In this document: one piece after another, positions 1-10,300 of the stretch
Layout of the letters: every line of letters starts with the position of its first letter
Numbering within the stretch: position 1 is the first letter of the stretch
NCBI RefSeq assembly: GCF_000379725.1
Contig: NZ_KB903629.1
Span: forward strand, 17,995-81,994
Direction of reading: 5' to 3'
Source of the DNA: Cytophaga aurantiaca DSM 3654
GTDB lineage: Bacteria > Bacteroidota > Bacteroidia > Cytophagales > Cytophagaceae
DNA length: 64,000 bases
Made by a program: the position numbers and the translations under genes
The notes under the pieces: generated by a model
The model's input: the letters and a program-made list of their open reading frames with translations, nothing else
Told to the model about the DNA's origin: nothing
The model's database searches: none

Positions 1-60
1 GACTCGTGCATGTTTCGATTCGGGTTATTTTTTTTCTACAGATATTTTATCCCTAATGGG
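1..60. repeat. Partial copy of dispersed palindromic repeat
   Basis: The first 60 bases contain a 'ctacagatattttatcc' core followed by 'ctaatggga'. Almost the same words recur at about 4880-4905 and 41820-41990, so this is probably the edge of one copy of an intergenic repeat family that continues outside the window. It is non-coding. Confidence 0.55.
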
Positions 61-133
61 ATTAAGAAAAGAGAACATCCCTTAAGTTGGTACATCTGGT
101 ATGCGACAAACCATAATAAGATCCGAAGCAATT

Positions 134-1294
134 TTATTTACCACTAAAAAAATCCAGCATGGTAGACAATGCTATTTCACTGTGCATTTTTTCTCCATTA
201 TCAAGTGATTCCTGCGCTATTGCTGAAGCTCTACTACGCATGTTTGTTTCATAAACAGCTATTGCATTGTGTATAGATTTGTGCGCATCGTTTGTTAAAC
301 ATTCGCTTAATTCCAATGCATCCAGCATGGCCATATTCACACCTTCGCCTGCAAATGGCGGCATTACATGTGCTGCATCACCAAGCATGGTTACGTTGGG
401 CAAGGCAGTCCAGGTCTGATCCAACGGCATACAATAAATAGGTCGTGGGATAAACGGAGTTTCCGCTTGTTCAAATAATTCATACCAAATAGTATTCCAT
501 TCTGAATAGTACTTTTTAAACCATTCCAATACCTGCACTTTATCAGAAAAGTTTAAGCCACTTGTTGCAGCCCAGTTATCATCTGTCTTAAAGCTTGTAT
601 AAAATCCGATTTCTCCATTGGCCTTTTGTCCCATCAGGATATTTTTTACATTTCCGAAAGCCATTATTTTTCCGCCACGAAGAATAGCAGAAATGTTTGG
701 TATCGTTTTCCAAGCGTCATATACATTTCCTTCCAGCATGGTGATGCCTGAATAGAAGGGTTTAATATCTGTTATGTACGGTCGGATTTTTGAGTTTGCG
801 CCATCGGCTGCTATAACAACATCTGCGTATACACTTGCTCTGTTTTTGAAATGCAATAACCAGCCTTCGCCTTGCTTCTCCATAGAAAGAAAATGACTAT
901 CCCATACAATGGTTTCGGCTTGCAAAGATTCGATCAATATCTTTCTCAATACGCCCCGATCTATTTCAGGACGAAAATGTTCGTCGCCAAAATTTTGAAT
1001 TTGAGGATTTTCGTGATCATCTAAAAATATTTCCGCACGTTCATTTACAATGACTGTTTTGTCTGCGCCATCCATAAAATTATTTTTGAACACATCCAAT
1101 AAGCCTGCTTTGCGTAAGGCTGCAAGGCCTGATTCTTCGTGCAGATCAAGTGGTGAACCTTGCACACGGGCATCTTTATTTGGATCCCGTTCATATACTT
1201 TTACATCCACGCCTTTCAGCTGTAAAAGTTTTGCCAGTGTTAATCCACCCGGACCACCACCAACGATCGCGATTTGTTTATTCTGTAACAACAT
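134..1294 (-). CDS. FAD-dependent monooxygenase, TetX/PHBH-like
   Basis: A flavin-dependent aromatic-ring or antibiotic-type hydroxylase, probably cytosolic. An N-terminal Rossmann motif (AIVGGGPGGLTLAKLL) is followed by the acidic ribose-binding end of strand 2 (VYERD). A central DRGVLRKIL region (the usual D-R-x-x-L) and the C-terminal GDAAHVMPPFAGEGVN motif complete the class A flavoprotein monooxygenase signature. About 386 residues matches the TetX-like family. I start at the ATG at 1294, because the longer frame begins with TTG at 1315 and adds seven residues in front of the first beta strand. The gene lies 23 bp downstream of an AraC-type regulator on the same strand, so the pair may be co-transcribed. 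Whether it modifies tetracyclines cannot be read from the sequence; many homologues act on other aromatics. Confidence 0.85.
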   Translation of the reverse strand: MLLQNKQIAIVGGGPGGLTLAKLLQLKGVDVKVYERDPNKDARVQGSPLDLHEESGLAALRKAGLLDVFKNNFMDGADKTVIVNERAEIFLDDHENPQIQNFGDEHFRPEIDRGVLRKILIESLQAETIVWDSHFLSMEKQGEGWLLHFKNRASVYADVVIAADGANSKIRPYITDIKPFYSGITMLEGNVYDAWKTIPNISAILRGGKIMAFGNVKNILMGQKANGEIGFYTSFKTDDNWAATSGLNFSDKVQVLEWFKKYYSEWNTIWYELFEQAETPFIPRPIYCMPLDQTWTALPNVTMLGDAAHVMPPFAGEGVNMAMLDALELSECLTNDAHKSIHNAIAVYETNMRSRASAIAQESLDNGEKMHSEIALSTMLDFFSGK

Positions 1295-1317
1295 AACTTT
1301 GAATTTATAGCTCAAAA

Positions 1318-2067
1318 TTACTCTTTATCATATACCAGAAATTGTAAAAATCGGTCGTTTTTATTCTTAAACAATTCTTTGGGTGAAACGCCGGAAAGCT
1401 TTTTTATCTCTTTGATGAAATGGGATTGATCGGTAAAATTGAGCTGCGGGAAGAGCGTCCCATCTTTTATATGTGCCAAAGCAGCCTGAAAACGAAGAAT
1501 GCTGCAATAGACTTTTAATGAAAGTCCGAATTGCTGATTGAAATACCGGTTGATCTGTCGCGGACTCCAGTTTATTTTTTCGGAAAGTTCTTTTACTGTT
1601 ATTTCGCCATTGGTCGAAAAAATCAATTCGAATAAACTGCGTTTGCGCTCATCAATTTTTTTGGGTAAAAGTGAATGAATTTTCCTGGTGATGTTTTCGC
1701 AAAACGCATCAAAATCATCCATATCCTTTACACCAAAGTCCCAGAAATTATCGGGTAAATTTTTACCGGTATTTAATATCTCTGCAATGGAACAGTTAAA
1801 AATATATTCTATTGCAAGCGGATTAAAACTCACACCGAAAAATTCTATCACATCTACATTTGCACATTTCGGTTTGGTTTCCAATCCCAATAACGCAATG
1901 CGAAGCTGATGATCTGTGGTTCTTGAAAAGATCAGGTCAATTTTTCCATTTGGAATAATAACAGCTTCGTTGATGACAGACAGATTTTTCAAAGATGAAA
2001 AACAATACACAAAATCTGCAAGCGGCTTGTTGGGTTTAATGAATTTATATTGCAGGGTTTGGTTCAT
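1318..2067 (-). CDS. AraC family transcriptional regulator
   Basis: A 249-aa DNA-binding regulator. The N-terminal half (PNKPLADFVYCF, IIPNGKIDLIF, FFGVSFNPLAIEYIF) resembles the ligand-sensing domain common in Bacteroidota AraC proteins (DUF6597-like). The C-terminal 100 residues carry the double helix-turn-helix: ITVKELSEKINWSPRQINRY, then FTDQSHFIKEIKKLSGVSPKEL, the classic second AraC helix pair. It is immediately upstream of the flavin monooxygenase on the same strand and probably regulates it. The effector is unknown. Confidence 0.85.
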   Translation of the reverse strand: MNQTLQYKFIKPNKPLADFVYCFSSLKNLSVINEAVIIPNGKIDLIFSRTTDHQLRIALLGLETKPKCANVDVIEFFGVSFNPLAIEYIFNCSIAEILNTGKNLPDNFWDFGVKDMDDFDAFCENITRKIHSLLPKKIDERKRSLFELIFSTNGEITVKELSEKINWSPRQINRYFNQQFGLSLKVYCSILRFQAALAHIKDGTLFPQLNFTDQSHFIKEIKKLSGVSPKELFKNKNDRFLQFLVYDKE

Positions 2068-2107
2068 TGTTGTTCGTTTATTAATTTTATTCTAACGAAA
2101 AATATCG

Positions 2108-2235
2108 CAGCTATTCGTGATTTATAATCGAAGCTGTTCGTGATTTGTAATCGCGAACCCAGATAATTGAGATTTATAATCTCTTTTTTATATTTCCACT
2201 TTAAATACATCGGATTACAAATCCTTTTTATCTGG
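2108..2235. repeat. Short palindromic intergenic repeats
   Basis: The stretch holds two direct copies of 'ttcgtgattt(a/g)taatcg' (about 2115-2150), an inverted pair 'gatttgtaatc' / 'gattacaaatc', and a near-perfect palindrome 'gagatttataatctc'. Short in-frame ORFs here have no recognisable protein features. It resembles the small intergenic palindromes that are scattered in Bacteroidota genomes. Confidence 0.5.
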
Positions 2236-2586
2236 CTTCCGAATTGCAAATTCAATGTCGTTTAGTTAAGCTATAATTAGACATGAACAGTTCTCCTTTC
2301 TTACCCGTGATTATCTTTCTTTTTGATTCTTCCGTTCTTTTGCCTTGATGCAAAAGAACCAAAAAATCAAGGCTGATTTCAAATAAGCTAAAATTTTGGT
2401 TTATTCCGCGAACGCTACAAAACCGTCCTAAAAAAGGACTAGTTGTAGCGTTCAAAAAGCTCCATGAACCAAAATTTCTTAACGCAATTTGAAATGAGGC
2501 CGTCGGACATTACTAAATCACAACAATAATTTAAGTAGAAACTATTCTTTAACGTTAACTAAACGACATTGAATTACCAATTCGGA
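2236..2586. mobile_element. MITE-like element with 34-bp terminal inverted repeats
   Basis: Bases 2236-2269 and 2553-2586 are inverted copies of each other: 11 bp perfect, three mismatched bases, then 20 bp perfect (core 'ttaactaaacgacattgaat'). The 283-bp interior is itself foldable. It has a hairpin 2335-2343/2350-2358 (ttcttttgc / gcaaaagaa), a pair 'aacgctacaa'/'ttgtagcgtt' near 2410-2450, and nested imperfect arms containing 'aaattttggtt'. No transposase-like frame is present; the 63- and 67-codon frames have no supported homology. Terminal repeats plus internal symmetry without coding capacity suggest a non-autonomous element. No clear target-site duplication was seen. Confidence 0.6.
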
Positions 2587-2639
2587 AGAGCTCCTATCCA
2601 CCGCGGCGGATTATCTGCCATTTACAATACTTCCTGTTA

Positions 2640-3518
2640 TTACACTATTGCTTTTCCAAAGCCAACCGTTTCTCTATATAGCTGCGGAGAAATATCGGAA
2701 TGGTTTTTAAAAAACCGGCTAAAGTAATGTTCGTCCTCATAGCCCAATTCATACGCAATTTCTTTTACTGCTTTATTCGTCAAATACAATTCTCTTTTAG
2801 CCTCAATTATAATTCTTTCTGAAATTAAATCGGTAAGGGTTTTATTGAAATGCATCTTGGTGATTTTAGCCAAGGCTTTGACAGAAATATGTAACAGGTC
2901 TGCATAATCGCTAGCCGAGTGCTTGCTTTTGAAATGTATCTCAATATAATTTTTCAAATTTTGCAGGATGAACGGTTCTTCACCTTCATTGCGCGAGCCA
3001 GACATTTCCGTTTGCTGTTTCGATTTTAATCGAGATGCCGTAATTAAAAATATCTTTAAATAAGAAACCAGCAACTCGTATTGAGCCAAAGCAGGGTTTT
3101 GCATTTCAACTTTTATTTGTTCCAATAACATTTCAAAGTTATTACTCGTCTGTTCATCAATTGAAGCAAAAGGCGGATTGTAAATATTATTAAATAGTAC
3201 ACCGCTACAAGCTACTTCCTGATGATGCTTATGTATACAAAAAAAATCCGGATGAAAATTCAAAACGATACCTTCTATCGGTTCAGTAGTTTGAAACATA
3301 AAAGGCTGATAGGGCGAAAACGCAAATAAGGTATTTTGTGTAAAATTATATTCTGAAAAATCAGCGCGTACCATGCCGTTCCCCTTCTGTATCCATATCA
3401 ATGAGTAATAATTCAATCGCTGAATATGATCAAAGTAGCTATTATCCGTAAATGAAAAAACTTTAAACGCTAAGTTTCCTGTTTGGGGATTGATTAATGT
3501 GTACGTATCTGAAAGCAT
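2640..3518 (-). CDS. AraC family transcriptional regulator
   Basis: A 292-aa regulator with an N-terminal cupin-like sensing domain (residues about 1-140, including LIWIQKGNGMVRADF) and a C-terminal AraC/XylS DNA-binding domain. The first helix-turn-helix is SASDYADLLHISVKALAKIT and the second is AVKEIAYELGYEDEHYFSRF followed by FKNHSDISPQLYRE. It follows an NTF2-like gene by 16 bp and an AhpD-like gene further upstream, all on the minus strand. The three probably form one operon in which this regulator is the distal gene. The inducer is not identifiable. Confidence 0.85.
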   Translation of the reverse strand: MLSDTYTLINPQTGNLAFKVFSFTDNSYFDHIQRLNYYSLIWIQKGNGMVRADFSEYNFTQNTLFAFSPYQPFMFQTTEPIEGIVLNFHPDFFCIHKHHQEVACSGVLFNNIYNPPFASIDEQTSNNFEMLLEQIKVEMQNPALAQYELLVSYLKIFLITASRLKSKQQTEMSGSRNEGEEPFILQNLKNYIEIHFKSKHSASDYADLLHISVKALAKITKMHFNKTLTDLISERIIIEAKRELYLTNKAVKEIAYELGYEDEHYFSRFFKNHSDISPQLYRETVGFGKAIV

Positions 3519-3534
3519 TTCTAAATCGTTCGTG

Positions 3535-3957
3535 TTAAATAAATTTCCTATTCATTTGATCAATCGCCAAATCATTGATGCTGGCATATCTTTTTTGCAT
3601 CAAACCATTTTCATCAAACTCCCAATTTTCATTTCCGTAAGCACGCCACCATTGTCCATGTACATCTTTATATTCGTATTCAAAACGAACGGCAATTCTG
3701 TTTTCACGAAAACCCCAAAGCTCCTTCTTAAGTTTATAATTTAACTCTTTTTGCCATTTAAGTTTTAAAAATGCCACAACTTCTTCGCGTCCATTGATAA
3801 AATCAGTTCTGTTGCGCCATTCTGTATCTATGCTATATGCTTTAGAGATCCTTTCCGGATCTTGACTGTTCCAGGCATCTTCTGCCAACTGTACTTTTTG
3901 CAAAGCCGTTTCCATATTGAAAGGTGGCAGTGGCAATCGTTGTTCAATCTGTTTCAT
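3535..3957 (-). CDS. NTF2-like (DUF1348/SnoaL-type) protein
   Basis: A 140-aa single-domain protein of the nuclear transport factor 2 fold. It keeps the family landmarks [65 protein letters not shown] and ASINDLAI, and the length is the usual one. The cone-shaped fold usually binds small hydrophobic ligands; no enzymatic activity is established for this subfamily. It sits between an AhpD-like redox gene and an AraC regulator, which points to a role in handling a small reactive or xenobiotic compound. That role is inferred. Confidence 0.8.
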   Translation of the reverse strand: MKQIEQRLPLPPFNMETALQKVQLAEDAWNSQDPERISKAYSIDTEWRNRTDFINGREEVVAFLKLKWQKELNYKLKKELWGFRENRIAVRFEYEYKDVHGQWWRAYGNENWEFDENGLMQKRYASINDLAIDQMNRKFI

Positions 3958-4016
3958 TTTATGTATTGTTTAAAATGAGTGAACCAACGCATTTCGTTGG
4001 TTCACAAAAGTTAGAT

Positions 4017-4547
4017 TTAAATTGCTGGTGCTACCGGAAAATCTACCGGAACCTTTGTAAGGTTATGCAAATAATTCATTGCTGTTTTATCGCTTACCTG
4101 AAGAATTAAGTCCACTAAATTTTCTTTGTTATAACCGACAGCAAAGAACGCATCTACATTTGCTTCACTTGCATTGCCTCTGTTTTTTGTAATGTCAGCT
4201 GCCAAGGAAATCAAGGCATTCAATTTGGCATCGGAAGATTTACCATGTCTGATTTCATTTAATTGCAGATCGGAAAAGCCGTTCATTTTGCCTAAAACCA
4301 AATGGGCGCTCTGACAATAGATACAACCGTTCACCTGACTTACAATCAAATTTACGGCTTCTTTTTCTTTGTTTGAAAGGGAGGTCTTCGCATTCTGATA
4401 GGCTAAAAAACGTTCTAAGCCATTAGCTGAATAGGCAATGGTAGCATATAGATTAGGAACGAAACCCAATGCTTTTGTCAAATTATCGAAAATGCTTTGA
4501 TTAACGGGTGCTACTTCTTCTCTTGTTGGAACTATGAATGTTGTCAT
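4017..4547 (-). CDS. AhpD/carboxymuconolactone decarboxylase-like peroxidase
   Basis: A 176-aa all-helical AhpD-like protein. The catalytic motif NGCIYCQSAH gives Cys75-x-x-Cys78 and His82, preceded by EKEAVNLIVSQV as in alkylhydroperoxidase-D-like proteins. Such proteins reduce peroxides or act as thiol-disulfide partners in the cytosol. It is the first gene of the minus-strand AhpD / NTF2-like / AraC cluster, 59 bp upstream of the NTF2-like gene. The reaction partner is unknown. A carboxymuconolactone decarboxylase role is unlikely, given the intact CxxC and the absence of aromatic-degradation neighbours. Confidence 0.82.
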   Translation of the reverse strand: MTTFIVPTREEVAPVNQSIFDNLTKALGFVPNLYATIAYSANGLERFLAYQNAKTSLSNKEKEAVNLIVSQVNGCIYCQSAHLVLGKMNGFSDLQLNEIRHGKSSDAKLNALISLAADITKNRGNASEANVDAFFAVGYNKENLVDLILQVSDKTAMNYLHNLTKVPVDFPVAPAI

Positions 4548-4737
4548 CTTTGTATGTGTTTAATTTGTTTGTCGTTATTGACAATACAAAGATGGGGCAA
4601 CTTGTTTTTGTTTTAAATGGACGGATAACGCAAGTAGATGGACAATTTTTCCAGAGCGATGGTAGGGTGCATTTTTATGATGAATAGTATGCAGCTTTTT
4701 GTGATTTGCACTCAAAAAATCAGATGGTTAAAATTAA

Positions 4738-4910
4738 TTAGCCCCATCGGGGCGATATATCTGTAGCAAGACCATCCAACTTGCACCATACGCGCGGAGC
4801 TCCGTCAGGAGCGACTAACAAAAATTTATAATAAGGCGTCCCGATGGGACTTGTGCGATTTTATATTTCTTATTTTTTAGCTACAGATATTTCATCCCTA
4901 TGGGATTATT
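4738..4910. repeat. Dispersed palindromic intergenic repeat
   Basis: The segment begins with 'gccccatcggggcgatatat' and 'ctgtagcaagacc', carries the central palindrome 'cggagctccgtcaggagcga', and ends with 'gtcccgatgggac' and 'ctacagatatttcatcccta'. The same words occur, in the opposite order, at 41820-42000, and a half copy lies at 1-60. The multiple GC-rich palindromes in an AT-rich background suggest a REP-like element. It separates the AhpD gene and the VIT1-like gene, whose coding ends at 4939. Confidence 0.7.
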
Positions 4911-4938
4911 CTAAGAACATCATCTGTTTGGATAAAAT

Positions 4939-5670
4939 TTACACCCTCACCCCAAAGATATACCCAACCAACGCGGACAAGCCCATTGCAATGGTGCCCC
5001 AGACAGTAATACGCAAAATAGCTTTTGCAATACTTGAACCTCCGGTTTTAGCGGCCATGGTTCCTAATATTATTAAAAAAACAATCGTGAATCCATAAAG
5101 CCAATATTCCATACCTTTTACAGGTGCGAAAAGAACGACAATAAGAGGCAGTACGCCTCCAGCTGTAAATGCGGCTCCGGATGCGATGGCAGCTTGTATT
5201 GGATTGGCCTGACTGATCTCATTTATACCCAACTCATCTCTCATGTGTGCTGCCAATGCATCCTTTTCTGTGAGCTCAATAGCTACCTGTCGAGCAGTTT
5301 CTTTTTTCAGTCCGCGCTTTTCATATATTTGAGTTAATATATTTAACTCCTCTTCCGGCATTTCCTGCAGCTCATGTTTTTCCCGTTCAATGTCTGCTTT
5401 TTCTGTATCTGTTTGTGAACTTACCGAAACATACTCTCCCGCAGCCATTGACAAGGCGCCTGCAACAAGCCCTGCCACAGTTGCCAGCATAATGGGCTCT
5501 CTTGTTAAACTTGCTGCTGCAACACCAACAGCTAAACTCGATACAGATAATATTCCATCGTTTGCACCCAATACTGCTGCGCGCAACCAATTGCTCCGAT
5601 GAATGTAATGACTGTCTAAATAATTTTCTATGGTAACTGTTTTTTCTTCGCTGTGGGGTGTCGTTTCCAT
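4939..5670 (-). CDS. VIT1/CCC1 family iron/manganese transporter
   Basis: A 243-aa inner-membrane protein of the VIT1/CCC1 (DUF125) family, which moves Fe2+ or Mn2+ out of the cytosol. The first transmembrane segment contains the family signature LRAAVLGANDGILSVSSLAVG (in part), with the metal-relay Asp in GANDG. A second segment (AGLVAGALSMAAGEYVSVSS) carries the typical Met/Glu-rich end. It is followed by a soluble metal-binding helical domain rich in Glu (EELNILTQIYEKRG, ARQVAIELTEKDA), then three C-terminal membrane helices. The length is normal. It stands alone between repeats, and no metal-responsive operator was recognised. Confidence 0.85.
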   Translation of the reverse strand: METTPHSEEKTVTIENYLDSHYIHRSNWLRAAVLGANDGILSVSSLAVGVAAASLTREPIMLATVAGLVAGALSMAAGEYVSVSSQTDTEKADIEREKHELQEMPEEELNILTQIYEKRGLKKETARQVAIELTEKDALAAHMRDELGINEISQANPIQAAIASGAAFTAGGVLPLIVVLFAPVKGMEYWLYGFTIVFLIILGTMAAKTGGSSIAKAILRITVWGTIAMGLSALVGYIFGVRV

Positions 5671-5811
5671 TGGTGTGGGGTGTTTGTTAATTAAATATAG
5701 GTAAAAATATTTTTAGTTGGTGAAGGTGGAATATTTAGCCAAAGACTACGGAATGATACACACCGGTCTGAAGACTGGCGTGAGGGATATAGTTTTTATA
5801 AATATGTTTCT

Positions 5812-6444
5812 TTAGCAGCCGGAACCAAAAATAGTAACGACAACTTTATATTTATTCATTTTTTCTATTAACTCTCTTATTTTGCTGTTGTCGTCTCCAA
5901 CTTCAGCACCAAATGTTTTTTTATATTCGTATTTAAATGATTCAATTAAGTTGTCTAATTTTTTATTCCGTTCGAATATGAAAATATCGTAATCAAATTG
6001 TCCATCTTTCAATTGGATTTCCTGTATTGGGGTTTTCGTAAACCAACTTTTATCTTCTAGCTCTATCTTTGATTCTATTCCTTCCATATAAGAACCATTG
6101 AAGAGGTCATTTACTTTTAATGATTTAATTGAGTCGAGAGATATATAGGTCTGTGAAAAATAAATATAGATGCCTCCACAAGTGTATCTATCATCAAAAC
6201 CAAATAGCACATTTTCTTCATTCAGAATATTTCCTTCAATGAATCTTTGCTTTAAATAAGAAAAACTGTTAACTGAATCCGGCTCGACATAACCTGAGAA
6301 GCTTACAAAAATTCTGGTTTCAGAACCGTTAACGGATGTAAGTGTGATTTCAAGTTCGGATTTGTCGTAATCTGCAAACGATTCTTGAGCTGTTACAAAA
6401 AATAAAAGATAGAATATAATGTGTATTGTGTTTTTAATTGACAT
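5812..6444 (-). CDS. Hypothetical secreted protein
   Basis: A 210-aa protein with an N-terminal signal peptide (hydrophobic IIFYLLFFVTAQESFA, cleavage near residue 24) and an otherwise hydrophilic, Asp/Glu/Lys-rich body. No domain was recognised. It ends in IFGSGC, an unusual terminal cysteine. The cysteine is not a lipobox, since it is at the C-terminus. It is AT-rich and lies 36 bp downstream of another unknown gene on the same strand, so the two may be co-transcribed. The product is likely periplasmic; function unknown. Confidence 0.6.
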   Translation of the reverse strand: MSIKNTIHIIFYLLFFVTAQESFADYDKSELEITLTSVNGSETRIFVSFSGYVEPDSVNSFSYLKQRFIEGNILNEENVLFGFDDRYTCGGIYIYFSQTYISLDSIKSLKVNDLFNGSYMEGIESKIELEDKSWFTKTPIQEIQLKDGQFDYDIFIFERNKKLDNLIESFKYEYKKTFGAEVGDDNSKIRELIEKMNKYKVVVTIFGSGC

Positions 6445-6480
6445 GGATCGTTTTTTTTTACTTGATTTGAAAATTGAGAT

Positions 6481-7161
6481 CTAACCTCGCCCAGGTTGAG
6501 TGCCAAAGTTTGTCCATACTGTATACAATTTTTCAACTTCATCTTTATTGAAATATTTCTCCCAAAGTTCGCAGTTTGTTATATAAGCCCAACACTCTCC
6601 AAATTTTAAATATTGAGACTGCGGAATTTTATTGGCTTTTAAACATTTATTCAAAATTTCAACTCGTTTTTTTTCATCCTGTTGAATAATAAAATCTATC
6701 TTTTCTATTTCAGCACTTGTAAAACGAGCTTTTATAGAATCAAAATCTTTAATTATAGACCAATCTTTTCTTGCGCCAATTCCAATATCAACTCTTCTAA
6801 ATCTACTCTTATTAAGAGCAAAATTCAATTCATCATTTCTTTCAAATTCAATATTGTTTTTTTGTAGTTCAATCCAAAACAATTCCGTTTCAATGCCAAT
6901 ACTTTCTTGCCAATACGTTAAAATATTATTTGCTATAGATTTTAGTTGAGTAAATGTGAATGATTCTTTTTCAATTCTATCATTCCAATAATTTCCCAAA
7001 TTCACAAAAGCTTCCTTAGTCTTATTATCAAAATGTTTTGAATCATTAACAAGTTTGTTCTGAATTGCAATTATCTTCAAAAGTTTACCCTTGTGTCCGT
7101 TTTTCGTATCCGCCATAAAAGTATTCATCAATTCAAAATTAGCTGATATTTCAATATCCAC
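6481..7161 (-). CDS. Hypothetical cytosolic protein
   Basis: A 226-aa protein with no signal peptide or membrane segment, rich in Lys, Asn, Glu and Ile. Its predicted helical middle has spaced aromatic residues (LFWIELQKNNIEF, WAYITNCELWEKYF). I do not recognise the family. It lies directly upstream of the small secreted protein gene on the same strand. The two share AT-rich codon use and absence of recognisable domains, unlike the surrounding housekeeping genes, which may mean recent acquisition. That is inference. Confidence 0.55.
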   Translation of the reverse strand: MDIEISANFELMNTFMADTKNGHKGKLLKIIAIQNKLVNDSKHFDNKTKEAFVNLGNYWNDRIEKESFTFTQLKSIANNILTYWQESIGIETELFWIELQKNNIEFERNDELNFALNKSRFRRVDIGIGARKDWSIIKDFDSIKARFTSAEIEKIDFIIQQDEKKRVEILNKCLKANKIPQSQYLKFGECWAYITNCELWEKYFNKDEVEKLYTVWTNFGTQPGRG

Positions 7162-7183
7162 CCTTTTGTTTGAAAAAGCAATT

Positions 7184-7281
7184 GTCTGAATTGAGATTTA
7201 TCGGATTGAATGGAAAATTGGATTAGAGTCCACTTTTTTAATCCTGTAAATCCACTAATCCAACGAATCCAAATTCAGACA
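7184..7281. repeat. Inverted-repeat element, copy 1 (distal side of A2M gene)
   Basis: Outer arms 'gtctgaatt' (7184 on) and 'aattcagac' (ending near 7280) enclose 'atcggattgaatgg', 'ttggattagagtc' and their inverted partner 'ctaatccaacgaatcc'. The same internal words occur in the element at 12949-13134 on the other side of the A2M gene. It is non-coding and lies just beyond the A2M stop codon, so it could also act as a transcript-end hairpin. Confidence 0.6.
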
Positions 7282-7308
7282 AAAGTCAACCACAGCGCAG
7301 TTCTTTAT

Positions 7309-10300
7309 TTACTTGATTTTCATTCTTCTTATTGCCGTTTGTGTTTGTATCATTGGAAAATACATCAGATGAACCGAACATGGATTCAATTGATAATTTC
7401 CTTTAAACAATACCTTCTGACGAATGGTAAATGTATATACACCAGCCGGCATTTTATCAAAATATAAAATCACTTTGTCGCGAAACTCCTCTCTGTGTAT
7501 CAATAAACCCGGATTGGAAATCAACACATCTTCAAGTAAGCAGCCTGCCGCCAGTGGTATCTCAACCATTACATACGAACAGTTCTTAATTGTCTTCATC
7601 GTCACAACCTGTTCCACCACTGTTCCCGACTGTAACGATGAGATCATATTTCCATTTTCTTTAAATACATAATCTATACTTAAATCGGGATATGCCTTAG
7701 CAGTAGTGGGGATTTGTTTTTCGCTTCGTACTACATACAAACCTGCAGCATCTTTAATTTGCAATGTATGAGAAAGAGAGTCCTTAATGATTTTATTGAA
7801 AGGTAATTTATTTACTGCAACCTGATCGTATGTAATAACAGCAGAAGTTTTCTGTGTTGTGCTAAGTGTTGAAAATTCATTTATGAACAAAGCCTTTACA
7901 TACGTTGGTGTATGTACCGATACGCTTCCGTGCTCTACCAATCCTACCCGGATACGGGATGCAATATCCGGATAATGTACATGCGCAATTCGATGCAGCA
8001 GAATCAGATACATCAATTCATCTTCATACCAGTCTGAATTCAATGTCTGTTGGTTTTTCAACGAAGCATTACCTAGTATTGTCTGATCAAGATACTGCTC
8101 TATCTCGTTACGCTTAATACTATCTCCTTGTAGCTGACGGATTCTTAATTTCAGAATCTCTTCTTTGTATGTTAATTGCTCAGGTGATTTAATAAGAATA
8201 TTATCCATTGGCAGCTTAGATTCCTTCATAAGCCAATAAGTAAAGTAATCAACCTTGTTGGCAGCAGCACGCTCAATCAGACGCGCGCCTATATTTGTAT
8301 AAAAACGATCCGGATTTAACTCCTGCTGCGTGTAATATACATTCAAGGCATAAAACACATACGCAGACATAGACATATTTGTATGCGCTCTACCCCACCA
8401 TCCATAAAGATTTTCATCGTTTATGTTCGATTTCAATCTGGAATAAAAATTCTGCGGATATTTTCCATTATAACTTCCCGAAAGCTGTTTGCCAGCTACA
8501 GCGCCAATTAATTTACTTGCTATTTGTTCGTTACATAAATAGTTATAATCCATCAGATGCTGATATTGTATATGAACAATATCTTTCAAATCATTTGACA
8601 GATAGATTTTTGTTTCAATGATCGAGTCCGGCTTTTGAAGCGTTACAATTGTATCTCCTTTCAGAAATCCATAAGAACCCGTGTATGTTTCATTACCGGC
8701 TTCATACACCGGAATAATACGTTGTTCGCCATCAATCTGTTTGCCACCTGTGATCATAATCGATTTACAAAGAACAGTATCTTTCACTCCGGATATATAA
8801 AAGCTGTATGTATCGTCGTTTCGTATTGATTCATTCAAACGGACACCTTCTACACTATTCTGAACAACAAATGCCGTATCTGATTGTACGTGATACGCTG
8901 CACTGATGCTATCTCCGCGGATTGCAAAGCGCGGCACATACAACTGAATGTTATTTTTCAAATATGCCGTGTTTTCATAACGCCACACATTGGATTTTTT
9001 ACCTTTATGAGCAATGATGTAATTATCCCAATGTGTCAAGGCATCTGTATAATGCGTAGTAAAGCTTGCATTGCCGTACGCGTCTGTTGAAAAAGACGGA
9101 ACCCAATATGCACGATCATAAAAATCTGAACGTACCTGCACGGTTTTATTAACCGTATGACCGGATATAAAAGCGGTTGTATCTGCCGCTGAATAGTCCG
9201 CCACCTGAAATCCATTTTCTTCATTAAATGCCATACCCGTTGTTGTTGAATATGCTCCAGGATTAGCATCTGTCGGCTCATAACGATATCTCGGCGTGCG
9301 AACAGTTGTCTCATCGCCCCAGAAATTTGACGGACATAGCACTCTGCCTTGTCTTCTCGGCAACACAAAATTCAATCGCAGATTCACTTCCCACATTCCG
9401 TTATTCATATACGAATAATCTGTACCTGAAACGGATTTATTCCACAGTGCTTCTATACTTATACTTTCTATGTACTGTATATGATATTTCAGCGAAACAC
9501 CGACAGGTATCGTTAGCGCTGTATTTCTAATAGATGCATCAAAAATCTGTTGTCCTGAAATGCCTGAACCTACTAACACGTTAAATGAATGACGGGAATA
9601 TTTTAATACAGAACACCACGCCATGGCACTGATTTTACCATACGAATACTTATATGGCTGCGACGTAGACAAGGCTGTCTTTCCGTATTCAAATCGTAGT
9701 TCGCCGCGGAGATGATTCGTAAACTGACGGCCTGCCAATGCGCCAAACTGATAACCGGATTCCGACTCGGAAGGCCCTGTGTACAATGCATTCAGCCCGC
9801 CATATATTCCACAATACGAAAAGCTATTGCTTCTTCTCCTGTTCCTTCTTCTGTTTGAACTATATGAATAAGGCTTTTTGTAAAACATTGTAGACGTCGG
9901 ATAATACACATCCGTTTGCGAATATAAACTTGTGGGTAAAATCCCTCTTGTATAATTTTTGCATGTATCCGGTATTACTGAAGTTATGTAGTAACCCGGC
10001 TTATCAATATTTATTTTTTGTTCTTTTAGTATATCTCCGTTTTTGTTATGCACCCGGATGATATACTCACCGGATTGAACACCGAATCTAAAATCTCTTC
10101 CGAATGTAGAAGAATCGTACAATACTGTATTTGTTTGATCCGTCAATCTGACTGTTACGTTTTGATCGAAAAAATTCTGTACATACAAGGCAGCATACTC
10201 ATTTAATTTCTGTGGATACATTTCATCAGGAGCATACGTGCACGTTATAGGAGTCTTCCGGTATGCTTCATAATCCAATGTCTTCAGTTCATCTATTTTA

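Noticed and set aside
2064..2455. Two small frames upstream of the first AraC gene
   Set aside because: They lie inside palindromic repeats and the MITE-like element, which explain the sequence better than coding.
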